DNA of 64,000 bases from Chamaecrista fasciculata (GCA_003254925.1 QANZ01020598.1:113941-177940); one strand, 5' to 3'; counted from the stretch's first letter, positions 22,403 through 34,702 are shown. The notes: a model not told the origin generated them from the sequence alone. Made by a program: numbers and translations.

Positions 22403-23959
22403 ATGGCTTCTTTGAGAGCATTCTGGAACAGTCCAGTTGGTCCCAAAACAACTCATTTTTGGGGACCTGTTGCCAATTGGGGTTTTGTGCTTGCTGTAAG
22501 TTACACTTTTGTGATTCATTTTTTGAGAAAGTTTGTTTGCTAGTTTGTTGTAAACATATGAAACTATTATGTACCTTTTTGTAAATATTCCCTGTACTGT
22601 TTTGTAATTCTTCCCATTATTCTTTTCTGTATGTAATAGCTTCTAGAATAGGGACACATCACAGTTAGTTAGGGATATTTTTCTTTCTTTCAGTATGAGT
22701 CACATGGCGTGACTATTTGCAGCGTGTATATATTCAGACAATGATTGGAATAATAATCATCCAATTCTCTCACATTTTTATCTCTCTACATGGTATCAGA
22801 GCCTGGTCATGTGGGATGAATGAGCCTTAACATGGTAACAAATGAACTTGTTACTCAATGTAACTCATCTCTCTAAAGTGTATTATAAGTTTATTGGGGA
22901 TTAGTTTAGAAAGTTGTTGAATCAAGCTCTTACTACTATACCAAAAATTGTCACATCTAGGCCAACAAAAGTATTACCACTAAGAAAAGCTCATCCGAGT
23001 CATTTTACATTTAAAATTTCTATTTTTCCCCCAAATATATAAGCTTTTTATCAGACAAACCAGATTTCCTATACAAGGTTAAGCTTTTCACAGCAACACA
23101 CCCTGAACTTGGTCTACCTAATTTTCTAATGTTTATTTCAATTATACAAAAAAGTGTACTAAACTTGTCTGATTTGTTTGGCTTACAGGGGTTGATGGAC
23201 ATGAGAAAGCCTCCGGATATGATCTCTGGCAAGATGACAGGAGGTTGAAGTATTCTTTCGGTTTTAAAGAGAAGTTTTGTTTTGTTTTGTGAGCATGTGT
23301 GGTTTAATTTGTGGCAATTAGCTAAAGATTCTTTCTGTTGGCATTGCAGTAATGTGTGTGTATTCATTATTGTTCATGAGATTTGCATGGATGGTCAAAC
23401 CACGCAACTATTTGCTTCTTTCTTGCCATGCCTCCAATGAGACTGTTCAACTCTATCAACTCTCTCGTTGGGTTAAGAGTCAAGGGTAAGCAGCTGAGGT
23501 GTTGTGATTACAGTCTTGAACTATGATTTTCTCACTTCTCTGATTCTCTTTGGTGACATTTGAACTATAAGAAATCTTTAATAAACAAATAACTCAGATG
23601 ATGATAGTCTCAATCTTTAGGATGAGGAATGAAACCGAGAGGTGGCTAAAGTATGAGAAGTATAAGTAAAAGAATGAGAGAGGAAAAGAGAGAGAAGGAT
23701 TAATGGAGACAATAAAGAGAGGAAACTAAATCCTCACAATACTTTACATAATTTAGCAGATTCATACTTCAACGGATGGGCTCCCTTGTATCATCCCTCT
23801 TTAAGACTAAAATAAACCTCGGGGATTTAAAATATCATCTATATCTCCAAAAAAAATGCATACTTATGATTCTGCTTTTCATTTCTGTGTCTGTATCTGA
23901 ATATTTTTGCACTAAATAGGTACATTTCAGAGAAGAAGGACAAACCCTCATCTCAGTAA
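22403..23959 (+). CDS. MPC1: Mitochondrial pyruvate carrier 1 (MPC1), four exons, 107 aa
   Basis: Exons 22403-22495, 23189-23243, 23350-23485 and 23920-23959 (93 + 55 + 136 + 40 = 324 nt) all have GT..AG borders and consistent phases. The first encodes MASLRAFWNSPVGPKTTHFW then GPVANWGFVLA; the second GLMDMRKPPDMISGKMTG; the third the conserved MCVYSLLFMRFAWMVKPRNY and CHASNETVQLYQLSRW; the last a polar tail YISEKKDKPSSQ. These are the hallmarks of plant MPC1 (Arabidopsis At5g20090 type). MPC1 pairs with an MPC2-type subunit in the inner mitochondrial membrane to import pyruvate. The length matches the family. The exons are short, so the gene is invisible as a long ORF. Confidence 0.93.
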
Positions 23960-24385
23960 CTTAATGCTGATTTCTGCTGTTAATAGACATATATCAGCAT
24001 GATACTCTCTTGGATTCTTGAAGGAGTCATTTAAAGCAAGCCATAAAATTTTGTGAAATTCATAAAATTTTGTTTTTCCTTTGTTCAGTGTTGTTCTGAA
24101 TTAACTGACTATTCAAATATGTTTATTCAATGTACATAAACAAAGATTTTAAAACAAAACATCATCGTTTTTATTGGGTGCAAATCTGTTACATAAACAA
24201 AATTTCAAAACAGAAAATTGAAGTAAAAACCAGTAATGGCTTCTATATACACATAATACCACTTAACCAAAAAAAAATATATAAATTAATTAATAAAAGA
24301 ATTAAAGAAATAAAGAACAACATCATCTTTCTTTTATCCCTATAAATCAAATATCCTTATAATAGAAGAACCCTATAATAGTTTA
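23960..24385. other. Convergent intergenic region between MPC1 and IMK3-like
   Basis: About 430 bp separate the MPC1 stop from the IMK3-like stop on the opposite strand, so the two 3'UTRs share this AT-rich interval. Nothing else is seen in it. Confidence 0.6.
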
Positions 24386-27300
24386 TTACTCAGTAGCTGC
24401 TGGTGCTTCTTTAGCTCCACCATCATCAGCCAAATCTGGCTTGATCTCTTCCAATTGCTGCAGAATCTGCTGAACTTCAGGCCTAGCTGCAAGAGAAGGG
24501 TCCACACAATGCAAAGCCAATTTCAATGTATTAAGAAGCTCATCACCTATGGTTGGTGCATCCCTCATGAGCTCCAAATCAAACACTTCATTAGTCCATT
24601 CCTCCTTCACAATGGAAGCCACCCACTGAGGCAAATCTAACCCATTGGTTGGCTCACCAGGTGGTTTCCCAGTTAAGAGTTCCAAAATGATGACTCCAAG
24701 GCTATAAGCATCAGTCTTTGTGTTTGGTTTCTTGGTCTTTGTGAGCTCTGGTGCATTATAACCAAGGCTTCCAGCAGTGGCTATGATGTTTGTGTTTGCT
24801 GATGTGGTCATTAGCCTTGAGAGACCAAAGTCTGTGATGTGAGCATTTGTTTGTTCATCCAAGAGTATGTTGCTTGAGGTGAGATTCCCATGGACTATGT
24901 TCTCTTGGGTGTGGAGGTAGTTCAGGCCACGTGTCACTCCCATGGCTATTCTCATTCTTGTTGGCCAGTCAATCACAATTTCTGGGCCCCTAGCTGTTTG
25001 TTCATGTCACAAAGATCACAAATATAATATATAATATATGTATATGTATATATATCAGTATCAGAATTCAATGGTAGAGTGTAGAACAGACATTTGATAG
25101 CTTCACAAGACATATTTTAAGTTTTCAGCTTTGTCAGCATACATAAAAGTTAGAGAAAATTGATCATTTGGTCCCTATACTTTATCCAAATTTTTAGTTT
25201 ACTCCCTACATTTTTTATTTTTTTATAAATGAGTCCTTATACTTTATAAAAGTTTATGTTTTAGTCATAAATACTTCGTTATGTAAATATTTATCTAGAA
25301 CTAATTAAGATAACAACTAGTGTTGATATTACTATAAAATGAACAAGTTTTATATATATTTCTTTTAGAAGAGCTTTAAGAAAATAATATTATTACACAA
25401 TTAAGTATTGAGGATTAAAGGCTAAAGATTCACAAAATATGGAGACTGATTTGAAAAAAATGTTGTAGACTTGTAGGGATCAAATTAAGAATTGAGTGAA
25501 GTATAGAGACCAAATGATTCATTTTCCCTAAAAGTTAGTTGCATCATTTCTATGACAATCTTCAACTGTCCTAGCAAATATGAAAACCTTAAATACTGTG
25601 ATTTCTTATACTTTAGTATCCTATACTATGACATCCAAGATACAAATACTGTGATAAGACATTGTACTAAACATTCTTATGATTTTCTACTAATAAACCA
25701 TGGGATCTCATAACTTCTATCAAAAAGCTAAATTTATCTGTGACAACATTCTTATGATTTTCTACTAATAAACCATGGGATCTCATAACTTCTATCAAAA
25801 ACTAAATTTATCTGTGACAACTTTGAATTGTCATAGTCATATACTAAACATGCGATAATTATCTTACTATTATTTAGTACCTTATACCATAATAAGCCAG
25901 ATAAAAGAAACTTAAAGTGACATTGTACAACTAAATTTTTTTAACAATTGCTAATAACAACTTACCGTGAAGAAATGATGCTAGACTTCCTTTAGGCATG
26001 TAATCAAAGACAAGAAGCTTCTCTCCTTTTGGTCCCAAGTAGTATGCTCTAAGTGCCAAGAGATTAGGGTGTCTAATCTTTCCCAGTGCAGCAACCTCAG
26101 TTTCAAACTCCTTCTGCCCTTTAGTAGTCTTCTCTCTCAATCTCTTCACAGCAACTTGGTTCCCATCCTCTAGTGTAGCCTTGTATGCTGTTCCATAAGC
26201 ACTTTTTCCCATTATCTCAGCAGTTGCACACAAGAGATCATCAGCTGTAAACACAAATGGCCCATCAAAGTGAACCAATTTCCCTCCTGCATCGCCTCCT
26301 GATTCAACTTCTCCGCCTTTTTCGACACTTCTAGCTGTACTAGTAGCAGTTGATGTTTTTGATTTTCCATTCTTTCCCTTTGAGGCAGCCCTTTTCCTGA
26401 CCAAACAACACAGTAAAAAGCAGCAAAGAAGAAGAAGGATTACAAGAAGAGCACCTGCTACTATGAGGATTATGTCCTTGGTGCTTAGTTTTCGATGATG
26501 TTGATCGGATGAAGGTTCTGGAGATAGAGATGGAGATGGAAGATTCTGAGGTGGTGGAGACAAAGAAGGGCATGGTTTTGAAGAGATATACCCACAAAGC
26601 TGAAGATTCCCAGCGAAAGAGCTTGAATTGAATCTTTTGGACAAAAGGGATGGCACAAGACCGGACAGATTGTTGTAAGAAACATTGAAAGAACTCAAAT
26701 TCGCAAGCTTGGTGAGTGAATCTGGAATCTTACCCTCAAATTTGTTTTCAGAGAAATCAATTTGGGTAATTCCGGAGATGTTCCCTATTGTTGATGGGAT
26801 TTCACCCACAAGCTTGTTGTTCTTTAAGTTAAGCACAGAAAGGCTTTGCAATTTGTCAAAAGTCTTTGGAAGGCTTCCATTGATGGCATTGTTTGATATA
26901 TCAAGAATCTGAAGCCTAGAAAGCCCATCTAGTTCACTGGGAATAGACCCCATAATCTTATTATGCCCCAAAGAAATCTCCTGAAGCAAGCCCATCTTAC
27001 TTAAAGAAACTGGAATGGTACCAGAAATGAGATTGTGATCAAGGGTCAAGATTTGAAGCTGAAAAGTTTTGTTTTTTCCCATCCCCCAAGAATCTGGGAT
27101 AGACCCAGATAGATTATTGTGTTGAAGAGCAAGAATAGTTAAAGAGGGAGACGAAGTAAAACTCTTAGGAATGGACCCAGAAAGAGAATTGAAGCTAAGA
27201 TTGAGTCTATATAATCTAGTAGAGTTTGCTAAACCAGAAGGGATTATACCTGTGAGTGAATTATTGCTAATGTCAAAAGACTGAAGCATTGGGGAATTTT

Positions 27301-27748
27301 TGCCAATGGAAGGAGGAATAGAACCTGAAAGCCTATTGTTGAAGAGATAGACTCCTCTAAGATTAGGAAGAAAGCCAAGAGACCAAGGGACAGGACCACC
27401 TAGGACATTGTCATGAAGACTTAGTTTCCTAAGATTTTGAAGCTGTCCTATTTTCTCTGAGATTCTTCCACCTAATCCTCTCCATGGAAGCTGTATTGCT
27501 ATAACCTGTCCATTCACACACTTAATTCCTGCCCACCCACCTGAACAAGCTCCTATTCCACTGTCATTCCAGCTCCTAAGAACTCCTCTGAAATCTATCA
27601 ATTCATGCTTTATAGCTCTCAGAGCTTGAAAATCAGCTTGAGTCACAATCACCCCATCCCACACATGGCCTCCTGAGGCTGGTTTAATTGTAAAAAACAG
27701 AGCTTGAAGAATCAAAAAGAAGAAGAAACAAGAAATGGGTTGCCCCAT
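24386..27748 (-). CDS. IMK3-like: LRR receptor-like kinase, IMK3/IMK2-like, two exons, 796 aa
   Basis: Exons 27748-25966 and 24993-24386 join in phase 1 to restore the FLHARGPE segment. Order: signal peptide (1-27), LRRNT with a Cys pair near 68-77, LRRs (about 84-370), Cys pair near 385-393, Pro/Ser hinge, membrane helix (424-449), kinase (about 510-780). Phrases such as [21 protein letters not shown] and STKDIILI match Arabidopsis inflorescence/meristematic receptor-like kinase IMK3 (MRLK, At3g56100), with IMK2 next. The invariant Lys is present (K535 in VAVKRL) and DFG is intact (649-651), but the catalytic loop is HGN (629-631), so the HRD Asp is Asn. This is a known feature of the subfamily and suggests weak or absent phosphotransfer. 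Signalling is likely by scaffolding; MRLK is reported to act with the MADS factor AGL24. Confidence 0.93.
25153..25528. mobile_element. Foldback MITE in IMK3-like intron, perfect 9-bp TSD
   Basis: Ends GAGAAAATTGATCATTTGG and the inverse GGGAAAATGAATCATTTGG bound 376 bp. Perfect TAAAAGTTA copies lie at 25144-25152 and 25529-25537. Boxes GGTCCC, ACTCCC, AGTCCT and AGTCAT start at 25170, 25201, 25232 and 25263, exactly 31 bp apart each time. Confidence 0.88.
25670..25818. repeat. Tandem duplication of a ~75 bp unit in the IMK3-like intron
   Basis: Two head-to-tail copies (25670-25744 and 25745-25818), each starting AACATTCTTATGATTTTC and ending TTTATCTGTGAC, differ by about 2 bp. The near identity implies recent slippage or unequal exchange. 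Confidence 0.88.
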
Positions 27749-28010
27749 GTAAGAGGAAGAAGATGTCTGCTTTGATTTGCAGAGTAAAAAGCAAAGAACA
27801 CTCTCTGTTTATGGCTTCTTAGCTCAAAAAGCTCTGTTTTTTTCTTCTTTTTTCTCAGAAAGTTGATTGGAGAAAGATGATTGAAGGAAAAGAGAAGAAG
27901 CGAGTGGGAGAGAAAAAAGAATGGAATGAGAGGATGTGAGTGTGAGGAAGGAATTAAGGAGAAGGTGGGGTTATGGGTTTTTGGAGAGAGTGAGTGGAAG
28001 AATGGGTCAA
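27749..28010 (-). promoter_or_regulatory. 5'UTR/proximal promoter of the IMK3-like gene
   Basis: On the minus strand the 240 bp before the ATG are CT-rich (runs of TTTTTTCTTC and TCTCTCC), as is usual for plant leaders. No TATA box could be assigned with confidence. Confidence 0.4.
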
Positions 28011-28389
28011 AGCTCGCGTTTTTCTTTAATCGTAACGGCTAGTTTTACTTGTTGTATACATTATTAACAATAATTTCTGCAGAGAATACAACGGTTTTGG
28101 GTTCTGAGTTGATGGATGGGGTTCGGTTTTTTTCTCCAACGGCTACATTGTTGCATAATGCACATTCCTCTCTGAAAGAAAGGGTCCCAATCCCCAAGCA
28201 AAGCAACGGTGCCCAAATGTCAAATGACCAAAATAACCTTGGATTTGACAAATTAATGTCCACTTTCTAATGGGCAAAACTGGAAATTCAAAATGGGTTT
28301 TCTTCCTTTTTTAGTAGATTCATATTTTATCTTAGTACGCAAGTATCCTAGTATTTTAAGTATTTTAAAACTTATTATAAACAATCCTA

Positions 28390-29377
28390 GGTTGATGTGT
28401 ATATATATATATATATATTAAAATATCATCCTTTTTTTGAAGGAAAATAAAATTTAAGTATTTAGAAAATAAAAAAATTATCATATCAATTAGAAACTAT
28501 TAAATATTTTAATTAAAATTAAAAATATAATGTGAGAAAAAATTTAAAAAATAATCATACGGTGAAGAATTATTAAAAAATTGTTATTATTGTATTTTAA
28601 TAAAAAAAAAAAAGCCTTGATAGTTCATACTTCTAAAATTAAAAGGTTGGTTTTCATTTATGCTACTAAAATAATAGTTCATACTTCTAAAATTAAAAGG
28701 TTGGTATAGTTCATACTTGTTCGTTATGAGTTTTAAAATAATAGTCTATTAAAAACTAAAATAAAAATATATGGCAGTGTATGTGATGATTATTCATTCT
28801 TTTTTATTTTGAAGTTATTAAGATTATTATAAACTTAATATATATTTTTAAAAGAGTATTATTTTAAAATATTTTTTTAAATTGACAAGCACTCATTATT
28901 ATTATTTCTAATTTGGGAGACATAAAAGCTAAGGGTCTTATAAAATAAAAGTAGCTTTTACAGGGATGAGTTGAAACATCATATGGCAAATATGTACTAC
29001 AAGGAGGCATCAAGATGACAAGGATTGCCCACCAGAAACTTCAATAATGCATAAAGCTGTGATTTACATAATTAGCCAAAACACAAAAGATGAGAAACAA
29101 GAGAAGCAATCAACTAAATTTACTGCGAGATTATTCAACAAACTCTGGTGGTAATTAGTGGCCCCTTATTTCAACAAATTTTCTGTTCATATTTGAAATA
29201 CTCTACCAAGAAGTGCAAATGAAGGAAGGCAGGCTAAAAGGAATAAGAGTTATATTCACATTTCCTTTAAAAAAAAAAACAGAATTATATTCACATTTGT
29301 TTTAATGAAAACAAGATCACATAATCTAGAGTCACTACTCACAAGTCACAACCTTAGACCCTATTCGGTCACTTGCA
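28390..29377. other. AT-rich intergenic DNA with a local duplication
   Basis: No gene. The phrase ATAGTTCATACTTCTAAAAT, extending through AAAAGGTTGG, occurs twice (about 28620-28650 and 28673-28704), a small direct duplication. A TA microsatellite lies at about 28396-28418. Confidence 0.45.
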
Positions 29378-29885
29378 AGGGTGTTTAGTGAGTTAAACCA
29401 ACTTGTCAAAATCAACCCAATTCACTAGTTTGGGTTAGTCTAGGTTGGGCGAACAGGTTGATTTAGGTTAAAAATTTTGAATTTATTGTAGTTTGAGTTG
29501 AGTTGTGGGTTCTAAGATTTTGAGCCTACTCAACCCAACTCAATTTGTCAACCTACAAAAATAAAATGAATTTTTTGTTTAGTTAAAATTATATTTTGAT
29601 CTTTCAAATAATATTATTTTTACAATTTGGTCTATTCATAAATTTTTATTCCCAATTAAGGGTCTCAAAAACAAATTGTGAATGACCAAATTGAGAAAAA
29701 AAATTTAAGAGGGACCAAATTAAAAGAAAATAAGAAATAATATGGGCCAACCCGTCTACCCAACTCAAACCAACCCGTCACTGTTTACCCAAATCAATCC
29801 AATCCATCAAATAAAATAGTACGCGAACCAATCTACCCGAATAAATCTGCCCTAACCCTAACCTAACCCAACTCTTGAACACCCT
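29378..29885. mobile_element. MITE-like element with GGGTGTT ends and AACCCAACTC repeats
   Basis: Left end AGGGTGTTTAGTGAGTTAAACC resembles the inverse of the right end (AGGGTGTTCAAGAGTTGGG). Both arms are rich in GGGTTGG / CCAACCC phrases, as in the hAT-type MITEs at 60.9 and 62.1 kb. No target duplication could be fixed. A foldback-like AATTTGGTC/GACCAAATT pair lies in the middle. Confidence 0.5.
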
Positions 29886-32613
29886 AAATGCCTTGGAAGA
29901 AAATTTGATGAGAGATTGAGAGCAAATCTACTGAAGTGTGAATTCTTCTCTTTTTTTTTTATCCATTGAAGTGTGAATTCCTTCCTGAAAATATGTAAAT
30001 TATACAATTTTGGTCATTCATTATTCCGAATATATTAGAGGAAGTTCAGTGGGAGCATATTAATTTAAGCCATTGATTCTCTCTTTTCTTTTCCTGAGAT
30101 TTGTGTAACAAAATTTTAGACACAAATCTCAAAACCCAAAAAAAAAAAAGTCAAATAACTTAAAAGTATGGTATCTCAATACTTGAACTTTTTATAAATT
30201 TTTCTTATTAACTAATAGTCGAGAACATCTATATTTCAATCACTTTTGCTTCATTGAATCCACTACAAAAAAAGAAAAAAGGAATAGTATATGGATATTT
30301 AAATTTTAAAATATATGAATTATCGTATTGCTTTTGTATAAAACTATATTTTAAATTTGTGTTAAAATTATTAAAAGGAGAAAAATGAAACTGTACACTT
30401 TTTGGATTGTAGAGGATTTCTACTCAGGAAAATAACAAATGATACCACATTTTATCAAAATGACTTTTTTTTTTTGGCCCAAACCAAAACGATGTTTTGA
30501 TTCCAACAATGTTAAAATTATACTATATTGAAATTTCGACAACAACTATTGTAAACTTAAAATTTTAATATTATCCTTAAAGATATCTCTTTGAAATCAA
30601 AAGAGAATGCTTCATACTGATCATAAGTAACAAAACGGACAAATTATGGAGCACATAAAAGCTAAATGAAAAACATTAAACAATAGAGGGATAAGTTGAT
30701 TTCAGCAGAAAAAATACGTAAAATGAGCCGTAGCTTAGCCTATTTATGTCCTTAACATTCTATCCATAAAAGTATTGACTAGTTTCAATTTTTCTTGATT
30801 GCTTTGAGTTGCCACCATGTTGAGAACTCAGCTCATAATTTAAAAGGGTCCTAAATACCATTGAATTAATTGCCAATAATTTAAGGTTTTTAGTAAACCT
30901 TAAGCTTTAAGCAAAGTGGGTACGTCATTCCTTAACTAAGTCACAAATCTCAACTTGCGATTTACACCACAAGCAGCAAATTTGACGTTAACCACTGACG
31001 GATTCAAAGCTGAACCTATTAAGAAAACCCAACGACAAGGCAAAACGGACGACGACCAAAATATCCACACACGGTAGAAGGCTTTTTCAACCATCTCGCA
31101 TTGAGTTCAACTATGAACAAGAAAGAGAATGCAAGAAATTTCCAAAACTTGCTTAGGTGCAAATTCAGCAACCGTTATAATTGAAACAAACAAGTTTGCA
31201 CCATATACTAAGATAAACAAGATATATTAAGGGCCTCAAGGGAGAACCGTCTAAAGCAACAAAAGAAAAACACAACCAAGTTTTCATTATTTCTTTGATC
31301 CATGAAACAAAACAATGATAATGTAGAATTCTATTATTGGAGTTGAAGGGATAGGAAGGAGGTTTACAGATTTGATGTAGTCATGCAGATCAGAAAACTG
31401 CACAAATATCGTAAGCGAAGAGAACAAGGATGACAAACTGAACTTACATCTTATAATATACACATGAATCAAAAACTCTCAAGACATATTAAAGCCAGGA
31501 ACAAAATTTCCAAGCTGCTGCAAATTTTGGTTGAACAAAAGATAATGAAGATCTTCAATCCAATGGCAGTCAAACTAAGTTTTACTAGTACTACATTACG
31601 AACAAAATGCTAGTTTTCTTGAATTTCACATGTACAGTTCATAAGATCAATTAAATTACACACCCTAATTTGCCAACAAGATATATATGTCAAATCCACT
31701 TCATTATGCAATAATCGAAGGATCAATCTTTGGGATTAAGAAATTGCCCGGTACACTACATTTTCTAATATCTTATATACCACGGTACACGGCATTTAAA
31801 AATTAAAATTATCATATTTTGTGTGATAACTAATAGTTAACAAAAAATCATAAAATGATTTTGCATAACATGGCGTTATACAGACTCCTGCAATCTAAGA
31901 TGTCAGTTCTACTCAATTTTCAATGGGATGCTTAAACCTCATGTCTAACTTGACAATCCACAAGTGCACAATGAAGTTAAGACTATATGAAACCCAAAAT
32001 TGCTCATGCAGATTCAGTAGCAGAAACACCACAGGCCTTCTCAATGATGAGATCTGAGTAACAACATCAAGATTATTTCAACAAGAAACTAATATCCAGC
32101 CTACCAATCAAAATCACAATGATATAGCAAATGTTGGATAAAAGCACGGAATAAACAATGGAGAAGGAAATAAACTGAAGACTAACCATCAGGGCACCAA
32201 GGAGATCGGGATTTCCATTCAACTAGACTACTAGAGAATGGAGTACTAGGCAAAGAATTAGATCTGAAATTTAATAACAAGCTGGTATCGAACAAAAATA
32301 AACATTTCCACAATCTATCATGAAAATCCAGTTACAGAATGAATAAAACAATTGAAGAATTAAAACTCTGATAGATCCACCAACAAGAGTAGCATATACT
32401 ATGTAAAACAAAACAAAATAACAGTGAACCCTACAGACCCCGTCCAATTCACCCTATGTATAGGAAAATTTGTTAATACATATAAGGCAGAATAATAAGT
32501 ATTTCCTGCATTTATTTTCACTTCCAAGTCCCAAAATCTCATGGATCGAATGAAGACACCATTACCCCCAAACCAATCCACCATGATCTAGAAGATTCAA
32601 CGATCGATCCTGC
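29886..32613. other. Intergenic region and PRA1 3'UTR side
   Basis: AT-rich. No gene supported. The last several hundred bases before 32614 may be the PRA1 3'UTR. Short ORFs have no recognisable content. Confidence 0.4.
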
Positions 32614-33282
32614 TCAGACGCGTGCAGTGACCGTAGGTACAGAGGAGGCAACAGCGGCATTGGCTGCAGCTCCACGGAGGAATGACAGAAATCCAACGGA
32701 TTGGGAAGCATCTTGTTCATCCAAGAAGAGATCCTCAGGAACCCTAAATGCACCATGAGCGCAAACAATAGCCACACCCACCATAAGAGCCGAAACAAGA
32801 ACAGATCCGACATTGGTAAGGAAAACCACGAACACAGTGAGGCCACCCAAGAGAGTGAGAGTTTCGAAATCGGAGAAAGTGCGACCGAGAATGACCAGAG
32901 GCTGATCCGAAGGGCGGAAGAGGTAGAGGAACATCCAGGAGGCGAGCAAACCCACAAGAACGATGAGAGAGAAGGGATTCGTGAGGAGAGAGACGCCGAG
33001 AATCAGAGCGATGACGGCGTAGTAATTGACGCGGAAGTAGGAGTAGTTCTTGCGGATTCGGAGGGTTGCTTCAGAGAAATTCTCGGGTCTTGCGAAGGCC
33101 GTACGGTCAACGAGTTCAGACCAAGGACGGCGTTGCGAGAGGCCATTACGGACGTAATCGGAGATGTGGTTGATGAAGGCGCGGAAGGCGGGAGTGGCGA
33201 TCGGAGCACCAGATTCGCCGGCGGCGGCGGCGGAGGGTTGGGAATTGGAGATAGGGAGGACGGGTGGGGTTGAAGAGGACAT
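32614..33282 (-). CDS. PRA1.B-like: PRA1 family protein, B clade, 222 aa, intronless
   Basis: A single-exon ORF. Its Ala/Ser/Pro-rich cytosolic N terminus (1-30) is followed by the PRA1 core: FINHISDYVRNGLSQRRPWSELVDRTAFARPE (about 36-67), then RKNYSYFRVNYYAV leading into two hydrophobic hairpins (about 84-122 and 140-176), and an acidic VPEDLFLDEQ region. PRA1 (prenylated Rab acceptor) proteins sit in ER, Golgi and endosomal membranes, bind prenylated Rab GTPases and help vesicle traffic. The plant B clade has this length and lacks introns. In Arabidopsis PRA1.B1 (At3g56110) lies next to IMK3 (At3g56100), as here with about 5 kb between them. Confidence 0.93.
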   Translation of the reverse strand: MSSSTPPVLPISNSQPSAAAAGESGAPIATPAFRAFINHISDYVRNGLSQRRPWSELVDRTAFARPENFSEATLRIRKNYSYFRVNYYAVIALILGVSLLTNPFSLIVLVGLLASWMFLYLFRPSDQPLVILGRTFSDFETLTLLGGLTVFVVFLTNVGSVLVSALMVGVAIVCAHGAFRVPEDLFLDEQDASQSVGFLSFLRGAAANAAVASSVPTVTARV

Positions 33283-33561
33283 TGTTGTTGTTGATTGTGG
33301 ATCAAATCAACCCAAGAGAATTGAAGGGGTGAAGAATTTGATGAGGGAAAAGGCGAATTTAAGGGATGGGAAATCGGAAATCTAAATGTAGATTTGGTGA
33401 TTTTTGGTTTGAAGAGAGGACGAGAATTGATGGGAGAGAATGCCAAATTGCAAAAGGTGGAGAGAGTTTTTTGTGACTATGAAGGGAAAGAGAAAGAGAG
33501 ACGAAGATTGAAGGAAAAATAGAAGAAAGAGAGACGTATTGAGGAATTTAGCCTAATCGTT

Positions 33562-33748
33562 TTTTTTTCCGTGAAAAAAAAGTTTAGGTGAGTTGGGCCC
33601 CGGGGGCTCACCAAGGCCAGGGCAGGCGCTTAAAGAGGTACTTACAGATCGCCTACCAACAATGTTCTCACATCGGCAGTGGGAATCGAACTCACGACCT
33701 TGTGGGTTATAAGTCGACTCCTTACCAACTGGGCCAACCTTTGTTGGC
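33562..33748 (-). mobile_element. tRNA-derived SINE with 17-bp TSD
   Basis: Read on the minus strand it has a pol III A-box-like TGGCCCAGTTGGTAAGG (about 33720-33736) and B box GGTCGTGAGTTCGATTCC (33682-33699), then a tail with T- and A-rich runs. Flanking copies AATTTAGCCTAATCGTT (33545-33561) and AATTTAGCTTAATCGTT (33749-33765) match 16/17. It lies a few hundred bp upstream of the PRA1 start. The tRNA head is too diverged to be a working tRNA gene. Confidence 0.88.
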
Positions 33749-33961
33749 AATTTAGCTTAATCGTTACTTATGGCTTTTACCACCGACAATGACAAATGAA
33801 TGCATTGGCGTTTGCGTTTTGAGACAATGCCTCGCTGCTCACTCGTCGTTTACAAGGCCACGCGTATTTGCGAGGTGCTGATTCAAACTCAATGCCCCGT
33901 TGCTCGTCGTTTACGATGCCACACGTTTACAATGTCTTTTTTTCCACAAGTATTTTTTATA

Positions 33962-34336
33962 GGTCAAAGTTTAATTTGGTCTTATATCTTTTGTCAAATT
34001 TCTGATTTGATCCTGTACCTTTTTTATTATACTTTTGGTTTTATATTTTTGTAAAAGATCTCAATTTAGTCCTATATAATTTTTGGTCTCATATTTTCTT
34101 ATAAGATTTCAGAATTGATCTCATATCTTTGGCAAAATCTACGACCACTTCTGCACCTAACTCATATCCAATTATGTAATTGACTTGAAAATATGAGACC
34201 AAATTTGTTACAAAAAATATATGAAATCAAATTGAGACCTGACGCAAAGATATAGGACTAAAAGTGCAATTAAAAAATACATAAGATGAAATTAAGAACT
34301 GAGAAAAAAATATAAAACCAAATTGAAACTTTGGTC
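33962..34336. mobile_element. Foldback element, GGTCAAAG ends
   Basis: Left end GGTCAAAGTTTAATTTGG pairs with CCAAATTGAAACTTTGGTC. Internal AATTTAGTCCTATAT and GAGACCAAATTTG phrases repeat in opposite orientation. Flanks TTTTTTATA / TTTTTATAT are T-rich and ambiguous as a TSD. Confidence 0.65.
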
Positions 34337-34429
34337 TTTTTATATGTTTAAATTCTATACCAAGCATTAAATATATTTCCTAATAGAAATTTAAACTTAG
34401 GTTTCTATGTTGTGAGATATTAACCCTAA

Positions 34430-34614
34430 AACCAAGCTTAGTTGGTTTAGTGGTCAGCTCACTAAGTCGCTTAAGCAAATATCGGGGGTCTGAATCTCAT
34501 CTTGTCTATGCAGCAACCAATTGGCTAACGACAGACCCTTAAATGGAGCTCAAATCCGCAAAAGATTAGCCTTTGACCTATCGAGCTAAAGGATACCTTG
34601 GGCAACAAAAAAAA
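34430..34614 (+). mobile_element. tRNA-derived SINE, 11-bp TSD
   Basis: Starts near CCAAGCTTAGTTGGTTTAGTGG (A-box region), has a B-box-like GGTCTGAATCTCATC, and ends GGATACCTTGGGCAAC plus an A run. Target copies ATTAACCCTAA (34419-34429) and ATTAAACCTAA (34615-34625) match 10/11. Its body matches the inverse-oriented copy at about 60.06-60.24 kb (CAACCAATTGGC, GACAGACCCTTAA). Confidence 0.8.
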
Positions 34615-34702
34615 ATTAAACCTAACACTTACGAAATATTAAGAGAATAATAGGTCAACATTTCACTTTTAATCGGGTAAAAAATATTAGCTAATTAACT
34701 TT

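Noticed and set aside
32562-33446. Other frames overlapping PRA1
   Set aside because: The PRA1 frame has clear family motifs; the others are composition shadows.
33682-33736. tRNA gene suggested by A and B box motifs
   Set aside because: No cloverleaf with paired acceptor stem; a 17-bp TSD and tail show a SINE. The same applies to the other SINE heads.
33785-33935. Possible promoter element cluster or coding exon (repeated CTCGTCGTTTAC)
   Set aside because: Only a small imperfect duplication; no frame or known site supports it.
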